Positions 51,099-63,814 of a stretch of DNA of 64,000 nucleotides are shown one piece after another. The DNA lies in NCBI GenBank assembly GCA_025050535.1, contig JALBVF010000006.1, positions 1-64,000 of the forward strand, read 5' to 3'. A model generated the notes under the pieces. That model searched no databases and was not told the DNA's origin. It was given only the letters and a program-made list of their open reading frames with translations. Every line of letters begins with the position of its first letter. Within the stretch, counting starts at the first letter, position 1. Position numbers and translations under genes: made by a program. The stretch comes from Candidatus Protistibacter heckmannii (lineage in GTDB: Bacteria > Pseudomonadota > Gammaproteobacteria > Burkholderiales > Burkholderiaceae).

Positions 51099-51740
51099 AT
51101 GCGTAAGCTATCCAATATACTGACCGCCTTCGGGCTCGCCGCCGCCGTCGGTCTGGGCGCGGGCGCCGCCGTAGCGCAGGACGCCGCCATCGCCGCCACG
51201 CCAGACGGTCTGGTCAAGGCCGTGGTCACCGATGTGATGAACACGGTGAAGAGCAACAAGGAAATGCAGTCCGGCAACATCGCCAAGATCCAGGGCCTGG
51301 TCGAGAAGAAGATCCAGCCCTATGCCGACTTCGACCGCACCACCAAGCTGGCCCTGGGCCGCAACGTCTCCAAGACCTCGCCCAAGCAGCTCGCGCAGAT
51401 CGGCGAGCAGTTCAAGCTGCTGCTGATCCGCACCTACGCCGGCGCGATCTCGCAGGTGCGCGACCAGACGGTGGACTTCAAGCCGCTGCGCGCGGCCGCC
51501 GGCGACGCCGAAGTGGTGGTGTGCACCGTGGTGATGAACAAGGGCGAGCCGATCCAGATCGACTACCGCCTGGAGAAGACCGACGCCGGCTGGCGAGTCT
51601 ACGACCTGAACGTGCTGGGCGCCTGGCTCTCCGAAGCCTATCGCGGCCAGTTCGCCGACGCGATCAACAAGAGCGGCCCCGACGGCCTGGTGCAGTTCCT
51701 CAAAGACCGCAACCAGCAGCTGGCGAGCACCAAGAAATAA
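51099..51740 (+). CDS. mlaC: Periplasmic phospholipid-binding protein MlaC
   Basis: Shuttles phospholipid between MlaA and MlaFEDB. Signal peptide (LAAAVGLGAGAAVAQ), then the MlaC core with KKIQPYADFDRTTKLALGRNVSKTSPKQ, FKLLLIRTYAGAIS and VNKGEPIQIDYRLEKTDAGWRVYDLNVLGAWLSEAYRGQF-type strands (VMNKGEPIQIDYRL seen here). The length is 213 aa. Ribosome binding site AAGGA precedes the ATG. mlaB follows 16 bp later. Confidence 0.95.
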   Translation: MRKLSNILTAFGLAAAVGLGAGAAVAQDAAIAATPDGLVKAVVTDVMNTVKSNKEMQSGNIAKIQGLVEKKIQPYADFDRTTKLALGRNVSKTSPKQLAQIGEQFKLLLIRTYAGAISQVRDQTVDFKPLRAAAGDAEVVVCTVVMNKGEPIQIDYRLEKTDAGWRVYDLNVLGAWLSEAYRGQFADAINKSGPDGLVQFLKDRNQQLASTKK

Positions 51741-51756
51741 GACTGAAAGAGAAACG

Positions 51757-52074
51757 ATGCTGGTACTCGATTCCGAATTGACCCAGGCCTGCGCCGCCGC
51801 CGTGCAGCAGCGCGGCCTGGCCGGCATCGCCCAGGAGGGCGAGGGCGGCGCACTGGAAGTGGACTGCAGCGCGCTCGAGCGCGTGGATTCCACGGCGCTC
51901 GCGGTGATGCTGTCCTGGGAGCGGGCCTCGCGCCAATCGGGCCGCGGCCTCGTCCTGCGCGGCGTTCCCGAGAAGCTCCTTGCCCTGGCCGAAGCCTACG
52001 GCATCCACGACCTGCTCCAGGTCGCGCTGGAGCCGGCCGGCGTTTCCGCAACCGAACCGGCCACGGCCGGCTGA
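51757..52074 (+). CDS. mlaB: STAS-domain protein MlaB
   Basis: Small cytoplasmic subunit that stabilises MlaF. The 105-aa STAS domain contains the expected VDCSALERVDSTALAVMLSWERASRQSG segment with the Ser-Thr of the phosphorylation-type site, and ends LRGVPEKLLALAEAYGIHDLL. It follows mlaC, completing the mlaFEDACB set. Confidence 0.9.
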   Translation: MLVLDSELTQACAAAVQQRGLAGIAQEGEGGALEVDCSALERVDSTALAVMLSWERASRQSGRGLVLRGVPEKLLALAEAYGIHDLLQVALEPAGVSATEPATAG

Positions 52075-52116
52075 TCCCAACCGCCACCCCACAAGACCAC
52101 GAAGAAGACAGGCGGC

Positions 52117-53031
52117 ATGAAAGCCATCCAGATTTCAGGCGTACGCAAGCGCTACGGCAGCCTGCAGGCATTGAAGGGCATCGATCTGCAGATCGAGCAG
52201 GGGGAGTTTTTCGGCCTCCTCGGCCCCAACGGCGCGGGCAAGACCACGCTGATCTCCATCCTCGCGGGCCTGGCGCGCGCCGACGAAGGCCGCATCTCGG
52301 TGCTCGGCCACGACGTGGTCGACGACTACGCGGCGGCGCGCCTGTCGCTGGGCGTGGTGCCGCAGGAGCTGGTGTTCGATCCCTTCTTCACGGTGCGCGA
52401 GACGCTGCGCATCCAGTCGGGTTATTTCGGCCTGCGCCGCAACGACGCGTGGATCGACGAGATCATTCATCACCTCGACCTGGACGACAAGGCCGACGCG
52501 AACATGCGCGCCCTCTCCGGCGGCATGAAGCGCCGCGTGCTCGTGGCCCAGGCGCTGGTGCACCGCCCACCGGTGATCGTGCTCGACGAGCCGACCGCCG
52601 GCGTGGACGTGGAGCTGCGCCAGACGCTGTGGAAATTCATCAGCCGCCTGAACTGCGAAGGCCACACCATCGTGCTCACCACGCACTACCTCGAAGAGGC
52701 CGAAACCCTGTGCCACCGCATCGCCATGCTCAAGCAGGGCGAGCTCGTGGTGCTGGACAAGACGGCCAACATGCTCGCGCGCCTCTCGGGCCTGCAGCTG
52801 GGTCTGCGCCTGGCCTCGGGCGCGCTGCCCGTGAGCCTGGCGCCGCGCGTCATCCCCGAGGAGCAGGGCGCGGCGGGCGGCCGGATCCGGCTGCGCCTGG
52901 CCGGCCACGGCGAGATCGAGGAAGTGCTGCGCGCCTGCCGCGAGGCGAACTGCGAGATCGAGGACGTGGAATTGCAGAAAGTGGACCTGGAAGACGTGTT
53001 CGTCCAGATCATGTCGGGAGAACACGCATGA
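52117..53031 (+). CDS. ABC transporter ATP-binding protein (YadG-like)
   Basis: 304 aa. Walker A GPNGAGKTT, Q-loop VPQELVFDPFFTV, signature LSGGMKRRVLVAQALVHRP, Walker B VIVLDEPTAGVDVELRQ and the switch His LTTHYLEEAE. The C-terminal domain of about 80 residues ends KVDLEDVFVQIMSGEHA, typical of ABC-2 exporter ATPases. It forms a pair with the next gene through an ATGA overlap. Substrate unknown. Its place after mla is conserved in Burkholderiales. Confidence 0.93.
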   Translation: MKAIQISGVRKRYGSLQALKGIDLQIEQGEFFGLLGPNGAGKTTLISILAGLARADEGRISVLGHDVVDDYAAARLSLGVVPQELVFDPFFTVRETLRIQSGYFGLRRNDAWIDEIIHHLDLDDKADANMRALSGGMKRRVLVAQALVHRPPVIVLDEPTAGVDVELRQTLWKFISRLNCEGHTIVLTTHYLEEAETLCHRIAMLKQGELVVLDKTANMLARLSGLQLGLRLASGALPVSLAPRVIPEEQGAAGGRIRLRLAGHGEIEEVLRACREANCEIEDVELQKVDLEDVFVQIMSGEHA

Positions 53032-53828
53032 CGCCCGCACCGCAGGACATCAAGCTGCCGGACTACAACCCCTGGAACGGGTTTCGCACGCTGCTCTACA
53101 AGGAGGTACTGCGCTTTTACAAGGTGGCCTTCCAGACGGTGGCCACGCCGGTGCTCACGGCGGTGCTCTATCTGCTGATCTTCGGCCACGTGCTGCAGGA
53201 CCAGGTCAAGGTCTTCGACAAGGTCGGCTACACCTCCTTCCTGGTGCCCGGCCTGGTGATGATGAGCGTGCTGCAGAACGCCTTCGCCAACAGCTCGTCC
53301 TCGCTGATCCAGTCCAAGATCACCGGTAACCTGGTGTTCATCCTGCTGCCGCCGCTGTCGCACCGGGTGATCTTCGCCGCCTACGTGCTGGCGGCGACGG
53401 TGCGCGGGCTGGTGGTGGGCCTGGGGGGGGTTGCGGTGACCGCCTGGTTCGTGGACCTGCATTTCGCGGCACCCCTGTGGTCACTGGCCTTCGCGCTGCT
53501 GGGCGCCGCTATTCTCGGCACGCTCGGGCTGATCGCCGGCATCTGGGCCGACAAGTTCGACCAGCTCGCGGCCTTCCAGAATTTCCTGATCGTGCCGGCC
53601 ACCTTCCTGGCCGGCGTGTTCTACTCCATCCATTCGCTGCCGCTGGCCTGGCAGGCGGTGTTGCATGTGAATCCGTTCTTCTACATGATCGACGGCTTCC
53701 GCTATGGCTTCTTCGGCGCATCCGACGTGCCGCCGCTGCGCAGCCTGCTGATCGTCGCGCTGGCCTTCTCGGCCGTCGCCGCCTTCGCCCTGCGCATGCT
53801 CAAGCGCGGCTATAAACTGAGGCACTGA
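53028..53828 (+). CDS. ABC-2 type transporter permease (YadH-like)
   Basis: 266 aa with six hydrophobic segments. Conserved ABC-2 blocks are RTLLYKEVLRFYKVAFQTVATPVLTAVLYLLIFG, YTSFLVPGLVMMSVLQNAFANSSSSLIQSK and FFYMIDGFRYGFFGAS. It overlaps the ATPase stop by ATGA and ends 1 bp before the next start. Function of this exporter pair is unknown; export of an envelope component is a reasonable guess from location. Confidence 0.92.
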   Translation: MTPAPQDIKLPDYNPWNGFRTLLYKEVLRFYKVAFQTVATPVLTAVLYLLIFGHVLQDQVKVFDKVGYTSFLVPGLVMMSVLQNAFANSSSSLIQSKITGNLVFILLPPLSHRVIFAAYVLAATVRGLVVGLGGVAVTAWFVDLHFAAPLWSLAFALLGAAILGTLGLIAGIWADKFDQLAAFQNFLIVPATFLAGVFYSIHSLPLAWQAVLHVNPFFYMIDGFRYGFFGASDVPPLRSLLIVALAFSAVAAFALRMLKRGYKLRH

Positions 53829-56028
<2,200 letters not shown>

Positions 56029-56032
<4 letters not shown>

Positions 56033-57363
56033 GCGAGCCACTGAAGATCCGCCGGCTGTCGACGGCCGATCCCAAGTTCATCGCCGAACTCTCCGCCCTG
56101 CTGGCCTTCGAGGCCGGCGAGGATGCGCAGATCGACGCGGCGGCGGCCGCGATCCTGGCGGCGGTCAGGACGCGCGGCGACGCCGCCGTGCTCGATTACA
56201 CCCGCACGCTGGATTACCGCAACGCCAGCCTGGACGCGGACAGCGTGGCGCAGCTGGAAATCCCGCGCGCCGAACTCGAGGAGGCGCTGCTCGGCCTGGA
56301 GCCGGCGCGTCGCGCGGCCCTGGAAGTGGCGGCCAAGCGCGTGCGCGACTATCACGAGCGCCAGAAGCTCGAATGCGGCAGTCACGACTGGCAGTACACC
56401 GAGGCCGACGGCACGGTGCTCGGCCAGAAGGTCACGCCGCTTGACCGCGTGGGCATCTACGTGCCGGGCGGCAAGGCGGCTTATCCGTCCTCGGTGCTGA
56501 TGAATGCGATCCCCGCGCGCGTGGCTGGCGTGAGCGAAGTGATCATGGTGGTGCCCACGCCCGATGGCGTGCGCAATCCGCTGGTGCTGGCGGCGGCGCT
56601 GATCGCCGGCGTGGACCGCGTGTTCGCAGTCGGCGGCGCGCAGGCGGTGGGCGCGCTGGCCTACGGCACGGCGACGATTCCTACGGTGGAGAAGATCGTG
56701 GGGCCGGGCAACGCCTACGTGGCCGCGACCAAGCGCCGGGTGTTCGGCACGGTGGGTATCGACATGATCGCCGGCCCCTCGGAGATTCTGGTGATCTGCG
56801 ACGGCACGACCGACCCGGACTGGGTGGCGATGGACCTGTTCTCCCAGGCCGAGCACGACGAGATGGCGCAGTCCATCCTGCTCTGCCCGGACGCCGCCTA
56901 CCTGGACCAGGTGGAGGCAAGCATCCAGCGCCAACTGCCGGAGATGCCGCGCGCGGACGTGATCCGCGCCTCGCTCTCGGGCCGCGGCGCCTTAGTGAGG
57001 GTGGCGGACATGGACGAGGCCTGCGCCATCGCCAACCAGATCGCCCCGGAGCATCTGGAGATTTCCGCCGAGCATCCGCTGCGCTGGGCTGAGAAGATCC
57101 GCCATGCCGGCGCGATCTTCCTCGGCCGCTACAGCAGCGAAAGCCTGGGCGACTATTGCGCCGGGCCCAACCACGTGCTGCCGACTTCGCGCACCGCGCG
57201 CTTTTCCTCGCCGCTTGGCGTCTACGATTTTCTCAAACGCACCAGCCTGATTCAGGCCAGCGCCGAGGGTGCCGACCGCCTCGGGCGCGTCGCGGCGGAG
57301 CTGGCCTACGGTGAAGGCCTGCAGGCCCACGCCCGTTCGGCCGAATACCGGTTCAAGTCCTGA
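56029..57363 (+). CDS. hisD: Histidinol dehydrogenase
   Basis: Last two steps of histidine synthesis. 444 aa. Landmarks are [69 protein letters not shown] and the zinc-binding region [13 protein letters not shown] plus the C-terminal [16 protein letters not shown]. The start overlaps the hisG stop. Confidence 0.97.
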
Positions 57364-57389
57364 GCCGGCCTCTTCGCGATGAGCCGGCC

Positions 57390-58475
57390 ATGAGCGCATC
57401 CGCCAAACTGGCGCAGCGGATTTTCCGCGCCGAGGTGCTGGGCATGCACGCCTATGCGGTGCCCGACGCCCGCGGCATGGTGAAGCTCGACGCGATGGAG
57501 AACCCCTACGCACTGCCCGAGGCGCTGCGCGCCAAGCTGGCGGCGCGGCTCGCGGAGGTGGCGCTGAACCGCTATCCGGTGCCGAGCTACGCGGAGCTGA
57601 TCGCCGCGCTGCGCGCGGGCATGGAGATTCCCGCCGCCGCCTCGGTAATCCTGGGCAACGGCTCGGACGAGCTGATCAGCATGCTCTCGGTGGCCTGCGC
57701 CAAGCCGGGCGCGGTGATGCTCGCGCCGCTGCCGGGCTTCGTGATGTACAAGATGTCGGCCGAGCTGGCGGGCTGTCGCTTCGTCGGCGTGCCGCTGACG
57801 CCGCAGTTTCAACTCGACGCCACCGCGATGCGCGCGGCCATCGCCGAGCACAAGCCGGCGGTGGTCTATGTCGCCTACCCGAACAATCCGACCGGCACGC
57901 TCTTCGACGCCGCCGACGTCGCCCGGCTGATCGCCGCCGCGCCGGCCACGCTCTTCGTGATCGACGAGGCTTACCAGCCCTTCACCGGTAAGACCTGGAT
58001 GGGCCGCCTGGGCGAGTTTCCCAATCTGGCGGTGATGCGCACGGTCTCCAAGCTGGGGCTGGCGGGCCTGCGCCTGGGTCTGCTGGCCGGGCCGCCGGAG
58101 CTGGTGTCGGAGCTGGACAAGGTGCGTCCGCCCTACAACGTCAACGTGCTGACCGAGGTGGCGGCCGTGCTGCTGCTGGAGGACAAGGCGGTGCTCGACG
58201 AGCAGGCGGCGCTGCTGCGCGCCGAGCGCGAGACGCTGCGCGCCGAACTGGCCGCGTTGCCGGGCGTGGAGGTCTTCGCGAGCGACGCGAATTTCCTGCT
58301 GCTGCGGGTTCCGGACGCCGCTGCGGCTTTCCATGGCCTGCGCCAGCGGGAGGTGCTGGTGAAAAATGTCAGTACAATGCACGAATTGCTGGCCGGCTGC
58401 CTGCGCGTGACCGTGGGGACGCCGGAGGAAAACCGGCGCTTCCTGGACGCGTTCCAGCAAGCCCTGCAGGATTGA
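57390..58475 (+). CDS. hisC: Histidinol-phosphate aminotransferase
   Basis: PLP-dependent transamination. 361 aa. Conserved [47 protein letters not shown] and the PLP Lys in [16 protein letters not shown]; Arg near the C-terminus in [19 protein letters not shown]. It lies 26 bp after hisD. An upstream GATGAG near 57,377 gives no better start. Confidence 0.96.
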   Translation: MSASAKLAQRIFRAEVLGMHAYAVPDARGMVKLDAMENPYALPEALRAKLAARLAEVALNRYPVPSYAELIAALRAGMEIPAAASVILGNGSDELISMLSVACAKPGAVMLAPLPGFVMYKMSAELAGCRFVGVPLTPQFQLDATAMRAAIAEHKPAVVYVAYPNNPTGTLFDAADVARLIAAAPATLFVIDEAYQPFTGKTWMGRLGEFPNLAVMRTVSKLGLAGLRLGLLAGPPELVSELDKVRPPYNVNVLTEVAAVLLLEDKAVLDEQAALLRAERETLRAELAALPGVEVFASDANFLLLRVPDAAAAFHGLRQREVLVKNVSTMHELLAGCLRVTVGTPEENRRFLDAFQQALQD

Positions 58476-58509
58476 GATTTACCCAACCAAGACGAAAGAA
58501 CCCAAGCCC

Positions 58510-59115
58510 ATGACCGGGAATTCGGCCAGCCGCGCCGTCGAAGTGACGCGCAACACCTCGGAAACCAGGATTACGATCAAGATCGACCTGGACGGGACGG
58601 GCCGCGCCGCGCTGGCCACCGGCGTGCCCTTTCTCGACCACATGCTCGACCAGATCGCCCGCCACGGCATGATCGACCTCGAGGTCAAGGCCGAGGGCGA
58701 CACGCACATCGACGACCACCACACGGTGGAGGACGTGGGCATCACCCTGGGCCAGGCGTTCGCCAAGGCGCTGGGCGACAAGAAGGGCGTGCGCCGCTAC
58801 GGTCACGCTTACGTCCCCCTGGACGAGGCGCTCTCGCGGGTGGTGATCGACCTCTCGGGCCGACCGGGGTTGGAATTTCACGTGCCCTTCACCCGCGCGC
58901 GGGTTGGCAATTTCGACGTCGACCTGGAGATCGAATTCTTCCGCGGCATGGTGAACCATGCCGGCATGACCCTGCACATCGACAATCTGCGCGGCGTGAA
59001 CGCCCACCATCAATGCGAAACGGTGTTCAAGGCATTTGGCCGGGCGCTGCGCATGGCGGTGGAGGCGGACCCGCGCGCCTCGGGCGCGGTGCCCTCGACC
59101 AAGGGATCCCTCTAG
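58510..59115 (+). CDS. hisB: Imidazoleglycerol-phosphate dehydratase
   Basis: Monofunctional HisB, 201 aa, lacking the phosphatase domain of the E. coli fusion, so histidinol-phosphatase is encoded elsewhere. The metal-binding His clusters are present: [47 protein letters not shown] and [15 protein letters not shown]. Confidence 0.97.
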   Translation: MTGNSASRAVEVTRNTSETRITIKIDLDGTGRAALATGVPFLDHMLDQIARHGMIDLEVKAEGDTHIDDHHTVEDVGITLGQAFAKALGDKKGVRRYGHAYVPLDEALSRVVIDLSGRPGLEFHVPFTRARVGNFDVDLEIEFFRGMVNHAGMTLHIDNLRGVNAHHQCETVFKAFGRALRMAVEADPRASGAVPSTKGSL

Positions 59116-59155
59116 CCGGAACCAACAGGACCAGACTTCAGCCTCACCCCTTATC

Positions 59156-59797
59156 GTGAAGAAGATCATCGTCGTCGATTACGGCATGGGCAATCTGCGC
59201 TCGGTGGCGCAGGCCCTGCGCGCGGCAGCCACGGATGCCGACGTGGCCATCAGCGGCCAGGCCGCCGACCTGCGCGCGGCCGACCGCATCGTGCTGCCCG
59301 GCCAGGGCGCCATGCCCGACTGCATGCGCTGCCTGGATGAATCCGGCCTGCGTGAGGCGGTGCTGGAAGCCGCCGCGAGCAAGCCGCTGCTGGGCGTGTG
59401 CGTGGGCGAACAAATGCTGTTCGACTGGAGCGCCGAGGGCGACACGCCCGGCCTGGGCCTGATGCCCGGCAAGGTGGTGAAGTTCGACCTCGACCACCTC
59501 CAGGCGCCCGGCGGCGGCCGCTACAAGGTGCCGCACATGGGCTGGAACTACGTCAGCCAGACCCGGTCCCACCCGCTGTGGGCGGGCATCGCCGACCAGA
59601 GCTGGTTCTACTTCGTGCACAGTTTCTACGCACAACCGGACGAGGCCGGCGAGGAGACGGGCCGCTCGACATATGGTGTAAGCTTTACCTGCGCGGTTGC
59701 GCGGGACAATATCTTCGCGACGCAGTTTCACCCCGAGAAAAGCGCGCACGACGGTTTGAAGCTCTATCGCAACTTCGTGGATTGGGACCCCAGCTAA
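59156..59797 (+). CDS. hisH: Imidazole glycerol phosphate synthase glutamine amidotransferase subunit
   Basis: Supplies ammonia to HisF. GTG 59156 ([17 protein letters not shown]) is the only start consistent with the family N-terminus; no strong ribosome binding site is visible. The catalytic Cys is in [10 protein letters not shown], and the His/Glu pair in [14 protein letters not shown]. The length is 213 aa. Confidence 0.95.
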   Translation: MKKIIVVDYGMGNLRSVAQALRAAATDADVAISGQAADLRAADRIVLPGQGAMPDCMRCLDESGLREAVLEAAASKPLLGVCVGEQMLFDWSAEGDTPGLGLMPGKVVKFDLDHLQAPGGGRYKVPHMGWNYVSQTRSHPLWAGIADQSWFYFVHSFYAQPDEAGEETGRSTYGVSFTCAVARDNIFATQFHPEKSAHDGLKLYRNFVDWDPS

Positions 59798-59802
59798 GAA
59801 CT

Positions 59803-60546
59803 ATGCTGCTCATACCTGCAATTGATTTGAAAGACGGCCACTGCGTGCGGCTCAAGCAGGGCGACATGGACCAGGCCACGGTGTTCTCTGAGGACCCGGC
59901 GGCCATGGCACACATGTGGATCGAGCACGGCGCGCGGCGCCTACACCTCGTGGACCTGAACGGCGCCTTCGCCGGCAAGCCCAAGAACGAGGCCGCCATC
60001 AAGGCCCTCCTCGCCGAGGTCGGCGATGAGATCCCCGTGCAGCTCGGCGGCGGCATCCGCGACCTGCCCACGATCGAACGGCTGCTCGACCGAGGACTCT
60101 CCTATGTGATCATCGGCACGGCGGCGGTGAAGAACCCCGGTTTCCTGCGCGACGCCTGCAGCGCCTTCGGCGGCCACGTCATCGTCGGTCTCGACGCGAA
60201 GGACGGCAAGGTCGCCACCGACGGCTGGAGCAAGCTCACCGGCCACGAGGTCGTGGACTTGGCGAAGAAGTACGAGGACTACGGCGTCGAAGCCATCATC
60301 TATACCGACATCGGCCGCGACGGCATGCTCCAGGGCCTGAACATCGACGCCACCGTCAAGCTGGCGCAGTCCACGGCGGTGCCGGTCATCGCTTCGGGCG
60401 GGCTGTCGAACATCGCCGACATCGAGGCTCTGTGCGCGGTGGAGAGCGAGGGCGTCACCGGCGTGATCTGCGGCCGCGCCATCTATTCCGGCGACCTCGA
60501 TTTCGCGGCCGCCCAGAAGCGTGCCGACGAGATCGGCAAGGCCTGA
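59803..60546 (+). CDS. hisA: Phosphoribosylformimino-5-aminoimidazole carboxamide ribotide isomerase
   Basis: TIM-barrel isomerase, 247 aa. Catalytic Asp residues are in [16 protein letters not shown] and [16 protein letters not shown], and phosphate sites in [11 protein letters not shown] and [17 protein letters not shown] 59803 is 5 bp after the hisH stop. Confidence 0.97.
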   Translation: MLLIPAIDLKDGHCVRLKQGDMDQATVFSEDPAAMAHMWIEHGARRLHLVDLNGAFAGKPKNEAAIKALLAEVGDEIPVQLGGGIRDLPTIERLLDRGLSYVIIGTAAVKNPGFLRDACSAFGGHVIVGLDAKDGKVATDGWSKLTGHEVVDLAKKYEDYGVEAIIYTDIGRDGMLQGLNIDATVKLAQSTAVPVIASGGLSNIADIEALCAVESEGVTGVICGRAIYSGDLDFAAAQKRADEIGKA

Positions 60547-60547
60547 C

Positions 60548-61321
60548 ATGCTCGCCAAGCGCATCATCCCCTGCCTGGACGTGATGGCGGGACGCGTGGT
60601 CAAGGGCGTGAACTTCGTCGAACTGCACGACGCTGGCGACCCGGTGGAGATCGCCAGCCGCTACGACCAGCAGGGCGCCGACGAACTGACCTTTCTCGAC
60701 ATCACCGCCACTTCCGATGGCAGCGACCTGATCCTGCACATGATCGAGGCGGTGGCCAACCAGGTGTTCATCCCCTTGACGGTGGGCGGCGGCGTGCGCA
60801 GCGTGGAAGACGTGCGCCGGCTGCTCAACGCGGGCGCGGACAAGATCGGCATCAATTCGGCGGCGGTGACCAATCCGCAGCTCGTCTCGGACGCCAGCAG
60901 CAAATACGGCGTGCAGTGCATCGTCGTGGCGATCGACGCCAAGCGCGCGGCCGACGCCGCCGACGGCTCGCCGCGCTGGGAAGTGTTCACCCACGGTGGG
61001 CGCAAGGGCACAGGCATCGACGCCGTGGCCTGGGCCCGGGAAATGGCCACGCGTGGCGCGGGCGAAATTCTGCTCACAAGCATGGACCGCGACGGCACCA
61101 AGTCCGGCTTCGACCTGGCGCTGACCCGCGCGGTCAGCGACGCGGTGCCGGTGCCGGTGATTGCCTCGGGCGGCGTTGGCAGCCTGCAGCATCTGGCCGA
61201 CGGCGTGGGCATCGGCGGCGCCGATGCGGCGCTGGCGGCGAGCATCTTCCACTACGGCCAGCACACGGTCGGCGAGGCCAAGCGCTATATGGCCGAGCAC
61301 GGCATCACCGTGCGTTCCTGA
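60548..61321 (+). CDS. hisF: Imidazole glycerol phosphate synthase cyclase subunit
   Basis: Pairs with HisH to close the imidazole ring. 257 aa. Catalytic Asp residues are in [17 protein letters not shown] and [18 protein letters not shown], with phosphate loops [13 protein letters not shown] and [13 protein letters not shown]. The start is 1 bp after the hisA stop. Confidence 0.97.
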   Translation: MLAKRIIPCLDVMAGRVVKGVNFVELHDAGDPVEIASRYDQQGADELTFLDITATSDGSDLILHMIEAVANQVFIPLTVGGGVRSVEDVRRLLNAGADKIGINSAAVTNPQLVSDASSKYGVQCIVVAIDAKRAADAADGSPRWEVFTHGGRKGTGIDAVAWAREMATRGAGEILLTSMDRDGTKSGFDLALTRAVSDAVPVPVIASGGVGSLQHLADGVGIGGADAALAASIFHYGQHTVGEAKRYMAEHGITVRS

Positions 61322-61418
61322 GTCCGGCGCGTACCGGGGAGCGCCGGGCGCAACTTCCCGACAATTGCGTTAGATTGGCGAAATCGATGAATCTGCGGCG
61401 CGGCAGCAGGAGACGGAT

Positions 61419-61823
61419 ATGGCCGAGGATTGGCTGGACCAGGTGAACTGGGACAAGGACGGGCTGGTCCCGGCCATCGCCCAGGAGGCGGCCACTGGCG
61501 ACGTGCTGATGGTGGCCTGGATGAACCGTGAGGCGCTCGCGCAGACCGCGAAGCGCGGCGAGGTGGTGTATTGGTCGCGATCGCGCGGCCGGCTCTGGAA
61601 CAAGGGAGAGGAATCGGGCCACGTGCAGACGGTGAGCGAGATCCGCCTGGATTGCGACGACGACGTGGTCCTGCTCAAGGTGGAGCAAAAGGGCGGCATT
61701 GCCTGCCACACCGGCCGTCACGCCTGCTTCTACCGCAAGCTCGACGCAGGGAATCAGTGGCAGACTGTGGAGCCCGTGCTCAAGGACCCTGCCTCAATTT
61801 ACGCAAACCCGAAGACATCATGA
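61419..61823 (+). CDS. hisI: Phosphoribosyl-AMP cyclohydrolase
   Basis: Third step of histidine synthesis, separate from HisE as in most betaproteobacteria. 134 aa. The metal ligands are in [35 protein letters not shown]. The stop overlaps the hisE start (ATGA at 61820-61823). Confidence 0.96.
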   Translation: MAEDWLDQVNWDKDGLVPAIAQEAATGDVLMVAWMNREALAQTAKRGEVVYWSRSRGRLWNKGEESGHVQTVSEIRLDCDDDVVLLKVEQKGGIACHTGRHACFYRKLDAGNQWQTVEPVLKDPASIYANPKTS

Positions 61824-62194
61824 GCGACATCCTGAACCAGATCGGCGAGGTGGTCGAGAGCCGCGCGCCGGCCAAGGGCGGCGACCCGGAGACTTCATAC
61901 GTGGCGCACCTGATGACCAAGGGTGACGACGCGATCCTGAAGAAGATCGGCGAAGAGGCCTCAGAAACCATCATGGCCGCCAAGGACGCGCGCGCCGCGG
62001 GCCTGAGCGTGGACGCGCAGAAGAAACTTGTCGCGGAAACGGCGGACTTATGGTTTCACAGCCTGGTCATGCTCGCCCATTTCGGTCTCAAACCGGCGGA
62101 CGTGCTGGCCGAGCTGGCGCGCCGGGAAGGGCTTTCCGGCTTGGATGAATTTGCCGCCCGCCGGATGCAGGCGAGCGAGAAAAACGGCGGGTAG
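61820..62194 (+). CDS. hisE: Phosphoribosyl-ATP pyrophosphatase
   Basis: Second step of histidine synthesis. 124 aa all-alpha MazG-like protein with [35 protein letters not shown] and [21 protein letters not shown] 61820 overlaps hisI. Last his gene of the run. Confidence 0.96.
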   Translation: MSDILNQIGEVVESRAPAKGGDPETSYVAHLMTKGDDAILKKIGEEASETIMAAKDARAAGLSVDAQKKLVAETADLWFHSLVMLAHFGLKPADVLAELARREGLSGLDEFAARRMQASEKNGG

Positions 62195-62217
62195 GCGTTA
62201 CCAACGAGGGTTACGAC

Positions 62218-62598
62218 ATGACCGAATGGACGCTGATCCAACCTGAATCCGGCCCGCAGGGGCAGGACCGCCTGCGCAAGCTCACGCACGTGCTCTACGC
62301 GCTGTATGCGCTCGCCTGGCTGACCTTCGGCTCGGCGGCGATCGTCGCGATCATCATCAACTACGTCAAGCGCGAGGACGTGCGCGGCACGCTCTACGAG
62401 ACGCATTTCAACTGGCAGATCTGCGCCTTCTGGATCTGCGTTGGCGTGAGCATCGTCGCCGTGCCGCTGATGCTGGTCTGGGTGGGCTTCGTGCTGCTCT
62501 GGGCCCTGGGCATCTTGGCGCTCTACCGTATCATCAAGGGCTGGCTGTATCTGAACGACGGTTGCGCCATCGGGCTTCCGTCCGAGGTTTCCATGTAA
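62218..62598 (+). CDS. DUF4870-like small membrane protein
   Basis: 126 aa with three hydrophobic segments (VLYALYALAWLTFGSAAIVAIII; ICAFWICVGVSIVAVPLML; FVLLWALGILALYRIIKGWLYL) and the pattern YETHFNWQICAFWI that resembles DUF4870/Tic20-like proteins. Function unknown. Its position between hisE and hinT is conserved in Burkholderiales. Confidence 0.8.
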   Translation: MTEWTLIQPESGPQGQDRLRKLTHVLYALYALAWLTFGSAAIVAIIINYVKREDVRGTLYETHFNWQICAFWICVGVSIVAVPLMLVWVGFVLLWALGILALYRIIKGWLYLNDGCAIGLPSEVSM

Positions 62599-62613
62599 GA
62601 CCATCGATACATC

Positions 62614-62964
62614 ATGACCACGCATCTCGACTGTATTTTCTGCAAGATCGTCGCCAGCCAGATTCCGAGCCGCAAGGCCTACGAGGACGACGAGCTGCTG
62701 GTGTTCCACGACATCAATCCCACCGCGCCGGTGCACCTGCTGGTCGTGCCCAAGGAGCATTTCGAGAACCTGATTTCGGCCAAACCCGATCATGCGGCCC
62801 TGCTTGGTAGAATGCAGCTTCTCGCGCCCAGGCTGGCCGCCGAAAACGGCGCTGCCAACGGCTTCCGCACGGTGATCAACAACGGTCCGGATGGCAGGCA
62901 GGAGGTGTATCACCTGCATATGCACATCATGGGCGGCGCGCATCCCTGGAAACGGATGGGCTGA
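62614..62964 (+). CDS. HIT-family nucleotide hydrolase (HinT-like)
   Basis: Hydrolyses nucleoside phosphoramidates. 116 aa. N-terminal DCIFCKIVASQIPSRKAYEDDELLVF, central INPTAPVHLLVVPKEHFENL, and the histidine triad YHLHMHIMGGAHPWKRMG. Complete and intact. Confidence 0.94.
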   Translation: MTTHLDCIFCKIVASQIPSRKAYEDDELLVFHDINPTAPVHLLVVPKEHFENLISAKPDHAALLGRMQLLAPRLAAENGAANGFRTVINNGPDGRQEVYHLHMHIMGGAHPWKRMG

Positions 62965-63079
62965 GTGGGAAGGCCGCCGCGGCAGATCCATCCGACAAGT
63001 TGAAGAACTTGTCCGATGTGTCGACCGGGAATGCGGCGGGAAACGGATTGAGGGCAAGTGGTAGTTTAAGGAGAAGGTA

Positions 63080-63298
63080 ATGGGTTCATTCAGCATTTGG
63101 CACTGGCTGATCGTTCTGGTGATCGTTCTGCTGGTGTTCGGCACGAAAAAGCTGCGCAATCTGGGCGAGGACCTGGGCGGCGCGGTCAGGGGTTTCAAGG
63201 AAGGCATGAAGGACGGTTCGGCCAAGCCCGAGGAAACCAAGGAATTGAGCGGCACCACTGTGGACGTGGAAGCCAAAGAAAAGAGCAAGCAAGGCTAA
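63080..63298 (+). CDS. tatA: Sec-independent translocase TatA
   Basis: Pore-forming Tat component, 72 aa. N-terminal membrane helix ([20 protein letters not shown]), then an amphipathic helix ([18 protein letters not shown]) and an acidic tail. AAGGAG precedes the ATG. The upstream 115 bp contain an 8-bp inverted repeat (62994-63013) but no clear promoter. Tat is retained although the Tat substrate MsrP encoded here is broken. Confidence 0.96.
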   Translation: MGSFSIWHWLIVLVIVLLVFGTKKLRNLGEDLGGAVRGFKEGMKDGSAKPEETKELSGTTVDVEAKEKSKQG

Positions 63299-63307
63299 AG
63301 CGCGTCG

Positions 63308-63814
63308 ATGATCGACCTTGGCATTTCCAAGCTGGCGCTGATCGGCGTGGTGGCGCTGGTCGTGGTGGGGCCCGAGCGCCTGCCGCGGCTGGCGCGTACC
63401 GTGGGCACCCTGTTGGGACGCGCGCAGCGCTACGTCAGCGAAGTGAAGGCCGAGGTTAGCCTCGAGATCGAGCTCGAGGAGCTGCGCAAGATGCGCACCA
63501 GGGTCGAGACCGCGGCGGCCGACATCGAGAAGACCGTTGGCGACGAGATGCGCAAGCTCGAGGATGATTTCAACGAGGCCCGGTCGGATGCGACCTCCGG
63601 CCTGGATGGAAGCTCCAGTTCCGACGGCGGCAACAGCATTGCGCTGCCCGTCGCCAAGACGACGCGCAAGAACTGGCGCGTCAAGCAGTTCGCCATGCCA
63701 CAATGGTACAAGCAGCGCGCGGGCATCCGCTGCAACGCGCTCTCCGGCGCGGCGCGGGTGTGGCGCTATCGCACGCCGGCCGGCAAGGCCGCCGGCAACA
63801 AGACTTTCTTCTGA
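63308..63814 (+). CDS. tatB: Sec-independent translocase TatB
   Basis: Substrate-receptor component, 168 aa. N-terminal MIDLGISKLALIGVVALVVVGPERLPRLART with the Glu in the GPERLP turn, then a long amphipathic helix (VSLEIELEELRKM; ETAAADIEKTV) and a basic tail. Begins 9 bp after tatA; its stop overlaps tatC (TGATG at 63812-63816). Confidence 0.95.
   Translation: MIDLGISKLALIGVVALVVVGPERLPRLARTVGTLLGRAQRYVSEVKAEVSLEIELEELRKMRTRVETAAADIEKTVGDEMRKLEDDFNEARSDATSGLDGSSSSDGGNSIALPVAKTTRKNWRVKQFAMPQWYKQRAGIRCNALSGAARVWRYRTPAGKAAGNKTFF

Noticed and set aside
62994-63013. 8-bp inverted repeat before tatA as a terminator for hinT
   Set aside because: The stem is real but there is no T-run, and the sequence on either side gives no longer stem. 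It could be an operator, but nothing supports that.
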